Shown one piece after another: positions 33,011 through 45,600 of a stretch of 64,000 bases of DNA. How positions within the stretch are numbered: the first letter of the stretch is position 1; every line of letters starts with the position of its first letter. This DNA is from Armillaria gallica (taxonomy: Eukaryota > Basidiomycota > Agaricomycetes > Agaricales > Physalacriaceae). Where the stretch lies: assembly GCA_037576215.1 (NCBI GenBank), contig JBANDB010000012.1, forward strand, positions 2,232,001 through 2,296,000. Direction: 5' to 3'. Both the position numbers and the translations under genes were made by a program. Under the pieces are notes generated by a model that searched no databases, was not told the DNA's origin, and saw only the letters and a list, made by a program, of their open reading frames with translations.

Positions 33011-33879
33011 TTATCCACAGCAGTAACAGTTTGACGCCGTGGCATTCACATGCCAGATATGTTCTGACCCAGGTTGACCAGCCCACTCAAGGGGAAACCG
33101 CTGACGCCTCCGTAGCTCCTCGTTGACGATGCGCTCAACAATAACCCAAGCCTCTTCCATAGGGGAAGGAAACTCAAGTGGAAGTTCCATCATTCGGGCA
33201 TTATACCTGTAGCAACTGTTAAATCAGCTATTTGTCACAGTGACAATGCCTACGCACCAGGCTCGCGCCGGCTCCTGCCAGGCGTCAGCACTCCCTTCTG
33301 CACCATTCTCTAGCGCAAAAAAGACATACGATGGGGGGGTTCTACAAGTCTATCAAAAAGCCACCATTTATTATGCTGCTATTCCCGTTGGCATCAACAA
33401 TAGTGTAAAATAATCGACATGCTAATTCTGGTGGCAGAACCGGGAGATGCATGGTACAAGGGGTATGCTGCGCTATATACTAAGATTTAACAGTAAGAGA
33501 GGCGGCGCCGACGGAGTCTTCTTCTTGGAAGGCGAAGGGGGAGTTTGTCGGAGGACCGTCATTAGATCTACTGGTTTCTTCGACGAGCTTGGTGGTTTCG
33601 AGGTGGAGGGCGGCTTTCGCATCACAGCCATATCATCTCCGTCCTCTTGCTTGACAGATTTACTGGTTTTTTTTTTCCAAGCCAAGATGTCAGATCGTTC
33701 GTCCTTTTTCTCTTCTTCCCTCGGTTGTTCAGGTGTTGAGCAGCAGCCTCTACATTGCCGTTATGCTGCACCAAGGCGTCCAAGACCGCCTCATCGGAAT
33801 GTGAAGTAGGTTGACTGGAGTTTGATTGCAGTAAGCTGTATACGAGGGCGATGAGCATCTCTGTATGATCTGTGTTCAT
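33011..33879 (-). pseudogene. CUE-domain AlkB-like gene, truncated before its catalytic core
   Basis: The ATG at 33879 (MNTDHTEMLIALVYSLLQS) begins a CUE/UBA-like ubiquitin-binding domain (DEAVLDALVQHNGNVEAAAQHL), then a basic linker and KPVDLMTVLRQTPPSPSKK. Downstream, after a frame change, come WWLFDRLVE, DAWQEPARAW and, after an intron, EEAWVIVERIVNEELRRRQR, PLEWAGQ and NATASNCY. This order matches basidiomycete AlkB-type 2OG-Fe(II) dioxygenases with an N-terminal CUE domain (DNA/RNA alkylation repair). The sequence stops right after SNCY, so the HxD...H iron site and Arg cluster that should follow are absent. A 10-T run (33667-33676) marks one frameshift, and further lesions lie at 33300-33400. 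The truncation point is about 150 bp from the end of MLKL-like copy 4. Confidence 0.65.
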
Positions 33880-34172
33880 GATGGTTACTGAGAGAAACAA
33901 CGCGCCTTGTATTTGATGAAGATGTTTTTCGGTCCGTTGGGCCGGTCAAATCTCTAGCAAAAGGTCTCAACATCGTTGATAATGTTTACTAGTCTAAGAG
34001 GCATTGATCAGAGTGAGACGTATTTATGATAGGTCATGCATCGTGGTTCAGATTACGCTTGAGAAAAGACATCCCTCCGCTCTTGGTTATCAAAAGTGCG
34101 GTTATTCGATACCTCCTTAATGAAATCCAGATCTCTGTGGCAGGGTACTTAAAGTACGTGAACGGTTATGCA

Positions 34173-35583
34173 TCAAAAGTAAACGTTAAGTTCGCGTAGG
34201 TTGAGAATTGACAATCCATGATGAGGATCGGGGTCGCTAGGCCAATAGGTAGTTGTAGAATGTGTCTCTGGTAGTGCGTAGGATGATGGAATATAAAGGA
34301 AGTCTGAAACTGACTCTACGCACGACCATCGGCACGAGACGGATCCAATCACCACAGGATCGTCACTTGAGTTTGCGGTTTGCATATCGTCGTACCGTCC
34401 GCAGATGTACACTTGGACCGCGCCGCGGTCGTTCAACACTTTCATCTGCTGTTCAATTTCCCTCTTCAGCGGAATAATCCAATCCGTGGAGTCTTCTACT
34501 GAAGTCGCTTCGTCGTCATGCAGGCATACCGACAGCCGCACCGGGGGGTGAGCCAATGCAGCATCAAATCGTGCCCACACTGTGTGGTCGTGCAGTTCTC
34601 GAAAGACATAAGCAAACCCGTCAAAGAGAATATGAATGGTAACGTGTTCCAGATTGGGGATCGCATTCTCCGTCAAGTTCCTGATCCACCGATTCATGAG
34701 GTGGAAGTCAGCATTCGGGGGTATGCGGTAATCACAAAACGTGATGCTGAGAGTGCGTAGCTGGGAAACGGGAAGGGTATGTTGGGCATTAAGGGTAAGA
34801 TCTTTGCGCACTGAAGGGGAAATATGTGGGTTATTGCAAGTATATGTGAGCGAGGGGACTTACATAGACCCGACCAAGACGGATGCAGAATCGTGAGCTC
34901 GGTCAGCGAGGAGAGTTTTCCACTTGTAAGTGCGCTGCGAATATGAAGTCAGTCCGCGAGTTTGATAGCGTCAAGTTCAATGAGATGATATCATTCAACA
35001 CCAATGGGCAGATTGAGGTGTCGGAGAGTGTATTGAGTAAAGATCTTTCATGAAGCAATACCGTTCTAACGTGGAGCCGGGGAGGTGTTCGATCTAGACC
35101 GACAAGATGAAAGTTGGTCTCGTGAATCTCAAAGTTTTTCAGACAATTCCTGGAACTATCGAGAAGACAATAGAGGTCGTTGACGTCCATGTTCCTCATG
35201 CGTCTCATGACTAAGGTGTGAAGAGTCCGCTTGGTTAGTTCATCCCAGCCATCACTCTGCATATCACGCAGCGAATAGCTACAAACTTCGACCCTCTCTA
35301 CGCCCGAAAGGTAGCTCATGACTTCAGAATTTCCCGAAAATTCTGCATCTGTCGATCGCGATTGAAAGGAAACTGAGATGGATTTGACGAGGGAGGGTAT
35401 ATGTGGCGAAGCTTTGCATAGCTTGAGAAATAGTGGGCATTTGACTTTGTTGAAGGAGACATGACGGAAGATGCAAGCACGAGATTTCGGAAGAAATGCC
35501 TGGCAGACGAGAGAGCATGACGCCAGAGACGGTAGATCGGGTACAAGGCCGATTATGGTGTCTATCAACTCCTGGGGCAACAT
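34173..35583 (-). CDS. F-box protein
   Basis: The first 45 residues or so are a standard Agaricomycete F-box (LPQELIDTIIGLVPDLPSLA, SCSLVCQAFLPKSRACIF), which would dock the protein to Skp1 in an SCF ubiquitin ligase. The rest looks like a degenerate leucine-rich substrate-binding part (VLNDIISLNLTLSNS, VSQLRTLSITFCDYRIPP, LRELNVYF). One intron of about 50 bp lies at 34812-34864. Just before it the frame must change by one base near 34926 to read SGKLSSLTELTILHPSW, which is clearly coding. So the gene has a 1-bp deletion or a sequence error. It is divergent from the gene at 35901. Confidence 0.75.
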
Positions 35584-35900
35584 ATGTGTTAGAGTCAGTG
35601 CCCTTGATGCTGGATCATCTGAGGGAAACAGGTACTGAAGTCTGACTCACAGATGGGCAAAACTTAGCGAGTTGTTTATCAGAGAGATAGTGGTAGTGCA
35701 CAGAAAGCCGTCGGCAATTTCCGCCATTGTGTCCAAGTCGATGTCTTAGCCCCTGTTGACAGAAGCTCTGCCTATACATTCATTGAAGTGAGAATATTCC
35801 ATGACAGTAACACGTTCGTTACGATACTGTTGCGATCACCGACGCGTCGTTGACTTTTTTTGCTTGTTTTACCTTGATCAATACGTGTATTCTGCCTCCA

Positions 35901-38683
35901 ATGTTTCATAACGCCGGTCAGTAGTTCCCTCTTTTACTTTTTGGCAGCAACAGTATTGAGCATATTGCTAAATAGGTTTGCCCCAATACGACGACCGACC
36001 CGTAGTCGCCACTGCTGCCTCTAACAGCCTCCGTTCTCTGCTTTTGGAGAGCTGGAAACAAGGCGATGCCTATGATCTCGCAAAAGCTGTCGTCGAACTC
36101 CAGCTGAAAAATTGGGAGCAAAGTGGGCGAGAGGCTCAGAATAAAAGCGACTCTTTGGAGATCCTGGGCCTCGATTTTGGCCAGGTGCATTATCAGGGTG
36201 CCCTAGGGGAAAACCCTCAAAAGGATTCCGAGAGCATTATCCAAGCCATTCAGGAGTCACAGACCGTTGATAAGGGCTCTCTGAAAGATATCTGGACATG
36301 GAGTAGACTACCCTATTCTGTCCGATGCGCAGGCTTGGAAGCAGGGCTTAACATCGAAGGCGGGAACGGGTCTACTACTGGTGCCCGTGAAAATAAAAGA
36401 GCTAGAGTTGAAAGACAGGATGAACTTGTTGCTGATGCAGACGAATGGTGGGGTCCATTTTTTTCAAGCTTCCGCAGCACTGACCCTGAGGCTTTTCCAG
36501 GATCCTGAAAAACGAAGGACACCTTCGATTCCTGTCTCGAAAAGCCAGATCTTCTCCCAATTCCTGGACGTACGGACTCGTGCGCATCAAGGATCTGCCT
36601 ATCGTTCTGTCTGACAGCGCGTTCACTGTGATGCCACATAGCATTGCCATCAAGGTCACCCGTAGTGATGTCTCATCCTTGCCGGGCTTCACCGTTCTTG
36701 GTGAAAAAAGGAAATCTGCTGTATACCTCCAGCCAACCATCAAGGCTTTCAAATCTTGCTGGGATATCATGACTGACAACGTCCTGCGTGGCCTCAACTG
36801 GGACAACGTCTTTGTAGCGGGCGGGCTCGTCTTTGGCACACTCCTCACGCCCCAAGTGCCCGACACATACACAGACTATGCAGACATCAGTAAAGCCGAA
36901 GAATGGATTGCCTCCGATATCGACCTCTATATCTATGGACTCAACGTGAAACAGGCCAATGACAAAATTCGACACATCGAGGAAGTTTACAAAAGCAACT
37001 TGCCGGCCGGGTCCCCCTTCCTCGTTGTCCGCAACTCTCAAACTATTACGTTCTATTCGGCGTGGCCTAAGAAGAGAGTCCAGATCGTGCTCAAGTTGGT
37101 GAACAGTCCTCGTGAAGTGCTCTTGAACTTCGATCTGGATGTGTGCGCTGCCGGGTACGACGGTGAAAACGTGTGGATGCTTCCACGGTTTGTTCGTGCG
37201 ATGGAGAGTAAGTCTCGATAGGTGTACGAAATACGTCGATTTTATTGACGCTATCATCATAAAGCTGGTACCAGCATCTTTACAATGGATCTCATCAATG
37301 GACATTACCTAGGAGATAGGAAGGCAACTCGCGACCCACGGTGAGCCTATTTTAACTCAGTCATCTTCTGCTAACCTGACTTGTTGTAGCGTGTTCAAGT
37401 ATGCCAACAAAGGCTATGGCATCCGGATCCTCCCATCATACCAGTCGGCACTATCAACCTACACCTCCTCAAAGCAAACCAAATTAATTTCTCGTGGCGA
37501 GAACCTCTTCCCAGCGCCGCTGTCCTTGAAGGACCTAGCAATTGGATCGCGAACGTGGACGGACAAGTGTGTAGGCAGGTTCTTGCGACTGGGACATAAG
37601 AACCGTCCACTTTACTCGCAAAGGCAGATGTATCAGCCTATCAAGATAGACAGTACCCTTCCGGTGTTCACACATGCATTGCTAGAAAGCAACATGCAAC
37701 GATCCAGCGAGCCTTTGGGCAGGAGCTGTCTGACAGGGTTCTCATTGTTCATGAGGCACGTTGCGCTTTGGGAAGAAGAGGTCAAAGGGAAGATCGTGTA
37801 TGTCCAGCCGATACTAATTATTTCACGCATCTCATCGGTTCTTCGATAGGATTTGCGACAAATATTGGGCGGAAAATACGTACGGCAATGGCGCTGCTCA
37901 TTCGTCGTACGATGATTCTCCCGAGTCAGTTACTACATCTCGTGGCGTCTGTATATCCGACTCACATTGTTTTGCTTCTATAGATATGAATGGAACGAAT
38001 CCTTCGATCCTGAGGACTTCAGCGAATCCATCGATTTGTTCAATGATCGCGAAAGGAAAGGTTTCACCGAGTCATACGAATCGATTGAATGGTCTCGAGA
38101 TGATCCTATTGATGTTTCTGCTGCTGCGAGGTTGAACTATGGGACATCAGTGGATAAAGCACTCAGCAAGGAGAAAGATATCCAGATCCCGTTGATTCTG
38201 AAGAAGAAATTTGCGGAGTTTGCGAATACCATGATCCTCAAGGCGCTTGAAGAAGCCGGAATCAAGGACTGTCCTCCTCCACTTGAAGCAGTCCCGAGGG
38301 CGAAGGACAGCGACGAAGAGCGAGCTTATATGTGGCGTCTGAACAATGTACTTAACTGGCAGATGATCGACCGCAGAATTGACGAGTCAGTATAAGATAT
38401 TGTTCTTTTACAGTGGTGCTGATCTATTTTTCATAGGATCCGCGAAATGCTGTGGGCCTTCCACCGAGGGAATGATCAGGCGCAATATGAAGAGCGCATC
38501 TACCATGTCATGGAACAGATATCCAAGCGTGCTATTCGTACAAGTGTAGAGGAAGAGATGGAGGCATTTGTTATCTGGGTTGGAAGGAAGCCGTACCACC
38601 TCGATTCAAAAATCAATGCGCATTTCATAGTGGCGGATTTGAATCGCATGACGCTGAGCGACCAAGGTGAGGATGATGAGTAG
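35901..38683 (+). CDS. Large basidiomycete-type protein with a possible nucleotidyltransferase fold
   Basis: The ATG at 35901 starts a 6-codon first exon, and splicing yields MFHNAGLPQYDDRPVVATAA. Seven introns can be placed by hand. The middle part reads WDNVFVAGGLVFGTLL, then SDIDLYIYGLN, and later LLNFDLDVCAAGYDG. A GG followed by a hydrophobic-flanked DxD and a later Asp in a beta strand is the signature layout of polymerase-beta-type nucleotidyltransferases, but I have not confirmed the fold. The C-terminal half (MRHVALWEEEVKGK, NDRERKGFTESYESI, ISKRAIRTSVEEEMEAFV) is recognisable from memory as a family common in mushroom genomes without a known role. At about 36500 one base is missing (FP/ILKNEGHLRFL), shifting the frame. 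It could equally be non-enzymatic. Confidence 0.65.
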
Positions 38684-39397
38684 AAGATATATGTGTCAGA
38701 TCGGATCTTTAGTACATGTACAAATTTACCTGCTATTTCTAACCTCTACGAAAGTCGTGGTTGTCGGTCATCACGATGTTCACCGATGCGCCGGCTTTTT
38801 CGGTTCTCATCTGTCTCTTCCCACCACGATGTTTGCTGTGCCATTTTTCGGTTACTAGCCTCAAGCCCGTCCTGAGGCGACTAGTTCTTCATAGCTAGCA
38901 ATATTTGCCTCACTAGCGTGACACGGATATAGTGACTCGCAAATTAGGCGGACAAGGACGTACCGCTTGACGACCAGAACCCCAAACTCTGACCTGTACG
39001 GTCCACGTTAATTTAGCAGTTCTTGCAAGGCTATCTAACACTTGACTTCTAGCTATAGGTGAGTAATAATAATCCGTTCACCGTTCATCACCGACTTACC
39101 TACGCTCTTCGCTAGGGGGCTCGATTCGGCGCTCGAAGCCGCACTCATTTTGGTTCCTCGTCTTGCTCAAGGATTCTCTCAGTTTCTCCCTACCATTTGA
39201 ACAACGCTCTGTACTTTCCGGTCCAACAAGGAAAACGGCCTTCACACAACTCCGCTATCTCCGCGGACTTAGGGAACATCTAAAACCCTCTTGGAAAATT
39301 AGATCTTATGTCAGTGTCAGGCGCGCAGTGTATAAATATCAAGTTTAATGGGGGTTACCATCCAGATTTGTAGTTGTGATATCAACCTTTCCCACTC
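38684..39397. other. No recognisable gene
   Basis: Intergenic sequence between two plus-strand genes. No motif or repeat is supported. It should contain the terminator of the upstream gene and the promoter of the nitronate monooxygenase gene. Confidence 0.35.
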
Positions 39398-40884
39398 ATG
39401 GCCAACTCGACTTTTGTGACGCCGCTTACAGAACTATTTGGTATCCGCCATCCGGTGATGCTTGCGGGTACGTATCATGTGTATGGATAATGACTAACAG
39501 GGCGCTGACTGTACCTTTGACCGCAGGTATGGACACCGCCGCAGGCCCTGAGCTAGCCGCCGCAGTGACTAACGCTGGTATATTGTTTCACTCGTCGCTT
39601 TGTATTTTACTGACATTGAATGAACTTTCCTAGGCGGCATAGGCATCATCGGTGGTGTGCTTCTTTCACCATCCCTGCTCCGTTCATCTATACGCGCCCT
39701 GAAATCCCACCTCCACGACCCCAAGGCACCGTGGGGTGTTGATCTCCTCATACCCCAAGTTGGCGGAAACGCGAGAAAGACCAACGAAGACTACACGCGC
39801 GGAGGTTTGGCTGAGCTTGTGGATGTTATAATCAGTGAAGGCGCGAGACTTTTTGTGTGTGCTGTGGGCATCCCGCCGAGATGGGTCGTGGATCGGTTCC
39901 ATGAGGCGGGTATACCTGTTATGAAGTGAGTGTTTCACTTGCTCATGATGCAGTGATGTTGACTGAAAGGTCAGTATGGTCGGCCATCCAAAGGTCTTAT
40001 TCTCTTCATTCACTTGTGGTCGTACATTTTTAACTAAGGTGATCTAGCATGTACCGAAAGCCTTAGCGCAAGGGTGTAGACATGATATGTGCCCAAGGCG
40101 GAGAGGCGGGTGGTCATACGGGAGATATTCCGTTCAGCATTCTCATCCCATCCGTTGTCGATCTGTGTAGCAAAGCCAAGACGCTCAAGGGCGATCCGGT
40201 CCTTGTTGTTGCAGCAGGCGGCATCGCAGATGGGAGAGGGTTGGCTGCAGCATTGGTGTACGTCTCTCACAAATCGGTATTCTATCTTGAGGACATGCTG
40301 ATTCTCTACGCAGGTATGGCGCATCTGGTGTCTGGGTCGGCACACGCTTCGTTGCATCCACCGAAGCTGGCGCGCCTCAAATGCACAAAGACCTCGTTTG
40401 AGCGCAGGATATGATGATATCGGTCCGACACTCATCTACTCTGGGAGACCGATGCGTGTAAGATGGACTAACTATGTTAAAGAGTGGTAGGTTCGTTTAC
40501 TTGCTTCATTTGTTCTCATTTTTTGATCTGCTGCCTGAAGGGAAACCACGCGTCGACACGAACAGGAAGCCCTCCTCGTGCAGGGAAAGATACCGTACAA
40601 AGTGGATCTGGAGGAACACCCTGAGAAGGTGGTGGAGAGTGCGCGCTGTACGTTTACGTTTTCACTTGTCAAAGTTTGTCCATCAAGCTGATGCCGCATA
40701 CTCAGGGGTCATGGGAAAAGTTGCCGGCTCGATACATGATATCAAACCGGCGAAAGATATGTGTGTTGTTCCTTCCTAACTCTTCTGCCCTGGCTCAAAC
40801 GTTTTCGCTAGCGTTGAAGAAATTGTTCGCACCGCGGCAGAACGACTGGAGCGTTCTGCAAGACGTATGAGGACCAAGTTGTGA
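39398..40884 (+). CDS. Nitronate monooxygenase (2-nitropropane dioxygenase type), with two apparent frameshifts
   Basis: FMN enzymes of this family oxidise alkyl nitronates such as propionate 3-nitronate to carbonyl compounds plus nitrite. Start at MANSTFVTPLTELFGIRHPV. Exons 39398-39467, 39527-39577 and from 39634 join with GT-AG introns. FMN/active-site motifs are visible: MLAGMDTAAGPELAAAVTNA, GGIGIIGG, CAQGGEAGGHTGDIP and VVAAGGIADGRGLAAAL. The C-terminus after a last intron is VEEIVRTAAERLERSARRMR, ending at TGA 40884. Two single-base problems: an extra G in the GGG at 40072-40074 (ALAQG/VDMI) and a missing T in the TTT at 40397-40399 (KDLV/LSAGYDDIG). Otherwise conservation runs end to end, so sequence error or very recent loss is likely. 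Confidence 0.85.
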
Positions 40885-41348
40885 GGAAACACGGAGGATC
40901 TTCTACCATGGAACAGGATCATAGAACAGGGCTACGGAAGATTTTTGTTCTATCTTTCACAATCATATGCGATCCTCATAATATAGGTATCTTTCTTGCC
41001 ATCTGTTGATGGCTAGTAGGAACAGAAACTGCCGTGGATTAGTGTGAGATACCTTCTATAAATGAGGGTGTTATGCCATTTTTGTGGCTAGAGCGGTATA
41101 GAAAATAACTGCGGCTTTTTCAGCCGACCGTTCACGGTGACTTCCAATGCAAAAAGAACCAAGGAGAGCAAATGCGTCTAAATAAATTTATAAACACCGC
41201 CCGTTCAACTAGTGTGTACGTCCTGCGATTTCAGGGATACTTGTGTTCGAGACCGTGATAAATGTATAGTCGTTTCAGGACCAGATGTTTTAGTAGGTGA
41301 ATGAATACTCGACGAAACATGTTGGCTACTTAATCTAGATGGATAGTA

Positions 41349-41758
41349 CTGTACTATTTCGACCGGTAATTCACATAACGCGTAACAAACGCCTCTGAAG
41401 TGAATCTCTCGGTATATCGTAACGCATAACAACGGACAATGAAGCTGGATGACTACAGGTACCAAAAACATGATTTTTACGAGTACAAAATACATTTTCG
41501 GCGCTACTACATTACCGTGGTGTTTTTATGCCTGATCCCACACATCAGCACTGTACGGGCTATTTCCCCAGCAACGCAACTGTACAACTCGGTGAAATTA
41601 TTTTCATAATCTTATCTGATGTAACGGTGGCGCTTGCTCGGATCCTGTGAAGCTAATTTCTAAAACGTAACGCGTAACACGGAGCTCTGAACCTCTAGTC
41701 AATTGACCATATAGCATAACGCGTAACACCCCATGAAGCTACGGTCGAAATAGTACAG
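41349..41758. mobile_element. Tc1/mariner-type MITE, 410 bp
   Basis: Perfect 17-bp terminal inverted repeats CTGTACTATTTCGACCG (41349-41365, and reversed at 41742-41758) are each flanked by TA, the target duplication of Tc1/mariner elements. Inside, the near-palindrome taacgcgtaac or a close variant occurs four times (around 41374, 41418, 41668 and 41720). There is no ORF. It lies in the shared 3' region of the convergent nitronate monooxygenase and HMG-box genes. Confidence 0.8.
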
Positions 41759-41812
41759 TAGTACAATCGGCTAATTATAGTGACCGATATCAGAAGCCGG
41801 CTATTTATACGC

Positions 41813-42630
41813 TCACATGGAAAGGTCCATGCCATTTTCTTTCAACGACACCGAAACCACGACCCTCTCTCCAGACTCATTCGACGAGGAGCGGCACAGT
41901 TCCTCCCCAAACATGTACGGCGACTCGAGGGAGTCCCAGTCAATAGCTGTCGCCATGTCCACGTCGTAATCGAAGTTGAGGGGCATCGTGAGCGATGATT
42001 CATACCCAGGAGTCCAGTCGTCGTGTGCAGTCTCATAGGTAGACATAGGTGGGAGGGGTGCGATTGGAGGGAACTTGTGTTCTGGTACGTCGCGCTGGGG
42101 CTTGGATAGCGAACCGCGCAAGGACATGGCGACGGACGAGGGAATGACTGGTACACGCCCGCTGGGACTTTTCTTCATGGTATGCGGCGCTATTGGGGAG
42201 GATGGCGGAAGCGGCGGTACAGAAGGTGCGCGCGACGGCGACGGTGTACGGGGCGGCGGGGTCGACAGTGACGAGGCTGATGACGTCAACGAAGGCGTCG
42301 GTGACTGGGAAGATGACGGCTTTCTTGTGGTGGACCTCCTGCTCGTAGGTTCTCTGGTACTCCCGCTTCTCTTCCTCGCTCCTCCGGATCCCCCGCCACT
42401 CCCCTTCCCAGGCGAGTAATTATACCAAGGATACTCCTCCTTGTAACGCTCCTTCTCCAACCTGGCGAGCTCGCGGAACGGTTCCTTCCCTTCGGCGCTC
42501 AGAGCGTGCCATGCTTCGCCTGCAGCACAGGAGATGACATTCTGATTTTCTTCCTCGCGGTGCACCCGAAGGTAGTGAGAACGGAAAAAATGAACGCGTT
42601 CCGGGGTCGAGGGATATGAGGCTGAGACAT
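41813..42630 (-). CDS. HMG-box protein, frame broken at a homopolymer
   Basis: From the ATG at 42630 the frame reads MSQPHIPRPRNAFIF, the start of an HMG box. The rest of the box is in the next frame: FFRSHYLRVHREEE, AAGEAWHALSAEGKEPFREL, and ERYKEEYPWYNYSPGK. Both halves belong together, and a seventh base in the six-base run at 42585-42590 would join them. The box is followed by a long disordered Ser/Pro/Thr-rich region with SPTPSLTSSASSL and SVPPLPPSSP, typical of a fungal HMG-box transcription factor. Nuclear DNA binding is expected. The break is either an assembly error or a recent inactivation. Confidence 0.75.
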
Positions 42631-45600
42631 GATGGGATGGTAATGGTGGCATAGTGCTTGCCTGGTCTTTTTAGGCGTTGAGAAGAAAGACTCATTAAGA
42701 TGAACAAAGAACAAGCCATCGTCCTCGTGTCGACGATCCAAAACTATGGTACCAAGCAATTCCGGTCCTCGGTCCGGATGATCCCCGCGAGGCTCTCGGC
42801 GCTCCCGAGTCACATAAAAGTTCATCCTAGTCGCGTCGAACAGGCGCGCGCGGTGCATCGTATCGTGAGCTCCTTTCGTTCTCTCAGTGCACATGAACTA
42901 ATATTCCCAACGTCCTAGTAGAGGGTGAATTATGAATAATATGCAACATCGCAAGCATGTTTTCAAGCATTCTTCGCCCCTGACACTTCCTTTGTCTACC
43001 GGATTTGATACCAGGGTGTCTATATCTTCTACGGCAGTTGCCTCAAAAGCGGCGGTTCTATCTTTTCAACAATGCATCAAAGTATCATCATCAAATCGTT
43101 AGACGTCGCTTCTCAGCAGCCTTTGTTGTCGCAGACAGTTCCCCGTCTCGAGCTCAAGGTAATCCCCGGATGATTGTGTAACCGCCCTGGAACGCACGCT
43201 AGTAACTTCAATCGTCATGATCGACACTGTTCCCCTTGCGAATGTACCCTGACGGACAACTCAGAGGGTGAAAGGATGGATGTAAAGCTCCTTGCGTTCC
43301 TCCATTTCTCAGAACCTGATTTCATTTAGGACCTCCACGAGGCTTCCCTTCGTGTCTGGATTTGGGACACAAAGACATTACCGCCAGATCCAGTGTCGCT
43401 CTAACTGCACTCTCAGCTGCATATCTCTCACATACGTCCAAGCACTCTGCAGTTGCACCCCGAGTCCTCCGAGACGTGGGATAGACTAGCCATTTCCGAA
43501 AGATATTGACACGAACTGTGAGAGCTGTGCCTGGCGATGTTGTATTGGCGAGATTATAAACGACTGTCGCAGTAGCAATCGTCGACTTCAAGCTGGAAAC
43601 TCCAACCCATCCTCAAGTAAACGGACTTTTTCGCCATTCAGCATCGCTGAATTTCAGTGGTTAGCCACTTGTCGTCGGCGTTCGTGTGTCTTCCATACCA
43701 ACGTTCTCGGCAGCAGATGTTGTTCCTCGTTAGCGCACGATCGATTGTTTCCTCTATTCCACAAACGTGAGTCTTGGCTCCTCAGATCCAGCTTGAAGCC
43801 CCGTTGATTCATTTCCGAAGGTTATTGTCCTGGGCCATGAGGACCTTCATTCATGCCATACCAATGTGGTTATATCTTCTATCATCATGTCGATATCGAG
43901 CAATGACGCAGACTCCAAGCTCCGACGCTCAATCTCGCACGAATTAGGCGCCGTTCCTTTGTATGTTATTTCCACATTTTCTTCGCATTTGCACGAGTCC
44001 GAACGGCTCCTTGTCTGGATTCGCGAAGTGCCGATGCCTCACTATGTTAATCTATCCATCTCGGATCACAATGACGATGAACAATGGATGCCTTGGAGTC
44101 ATACGCCTTCCGGCCCGCCTCTTGACGTCGACTCTGTCTTTCGTATGATCAAAAACGGGTGATAGTGAGGTAAGAATTTTCATTCACGAGGAGTTTCTCT
44201 GCCCGATACTGATTTCATTTTCACACATAGGCGGTTGTGCTTGCTTTGTCTTTCTCAAATCGAGTCTTGTCTTAACCATCGATAACGTATGAATGATCCT
44301 AATTGATGCATGGTTTTAGTCATTTATCTCTCATCTAGTTTGGCGACCCCTCAAGTCCTGCCCTACGAGCAATATTCATGAAGTCAAGCATTTGTTTGAT
44401 GGATCTAGCCAAGTGTATTAGGGCAGCCCACGAAAGCTAAGCTTATGCTGTAAGCAGTCTGTCGCGACCTTTCTTCGACTCATCTCGATGGGGATGGACA
44501 GAAGGCGGCAAAACCGTTGAACAAACACCGTGGTTCGAATTTGCTCGGAGTTTCGAGACAAAGGAAGAGAGTCGTTCAAAAATAGCTCACGGCGACAATT
44601 GTGGCGGCGCCATGTCAAGACTCAAGTTCGGTGCCGCGCCTTTGGTTTGAAAATCGTAATCAGGATGTACGTGGTCACAGGTGTATGTTGGAAGAGATCT
44701 GATTCTTAAGTTATTTTTAGGGAACATATATTTTTAACAATGGATGTCCTTCTTTCTTCTGTGGGAGAGTAAATGTTAAAGTGGGCCGCAGCTCGGGGCG
44801 GTACGACAGAGCTCTTAGGGACGCCGTTGATGCAGGACGGCGCATACAGTGGATGGCTTGCCAATGGCAGGGTTGGGAAAGACGTTAATTGGACACAGTG
44901 ACAACCAACGCGTTGAGCACTGAGGTTGGATTCTGCTCTTTCATGTTTCTGAGGTCAAGCTTACTTTGCGTCGGGAATCTTGAAGGGTACAACACAGCGA
45001 TAGTCATTTCTCCGCGAAACCCGATATTATGATTTTCTGGCTCAAGATGAACGATTTCGAAGGAAGAACGATGGCGTACTCGAAAATGACGTGCGTGATG
45101 TGGCGACGTCACAAGATGAATGCACGTTCGCTATCTCTTGGAAGCAGCCACGCAGGTACATACTTTTTGCCTATGGGCAATTCCTTCTAACAGAAGAAAG
45201 GCATCAAGAACTCGCACGTCTACATGGTAACTCCGTCATTTACAAATCACCGTCTCCCCCAAAAGCGGTTAGGCACTCGCCCTTCGTACGGTATCGACAG
45301 ATTTGACACGGAGTACTTGAACGCGTGAAGTGGATACATGGAATTTGGTGTCCCGGAGACAGCTGGAATGTGTGTATCCACCCAAAGTCGTGGGTGGCGC
45401 GAGCTAAACTGAAAGTGTTCTCCACTTTCGCGATTCTTCAAGGGATGGAGATCGTCCTCGAAACACGCGTTCTGCGCCTATGCTACGAATGATTGCCGGA
45501 TGCTATATCTGACTAGGGTGCTAGCGCCATGCATCAATCAGCACTTTCCTCAAGGAGGTGAGAACGGACTTGTGTATAGAAGTAGGTAATTGCATTTCTT

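Noticed and set aside
36673..37305. A 210-codon minus-strand ORF
   Set aside because: It is the antisense shadow of the conserved SDIDLYIYG exon of the plus-strand gene.
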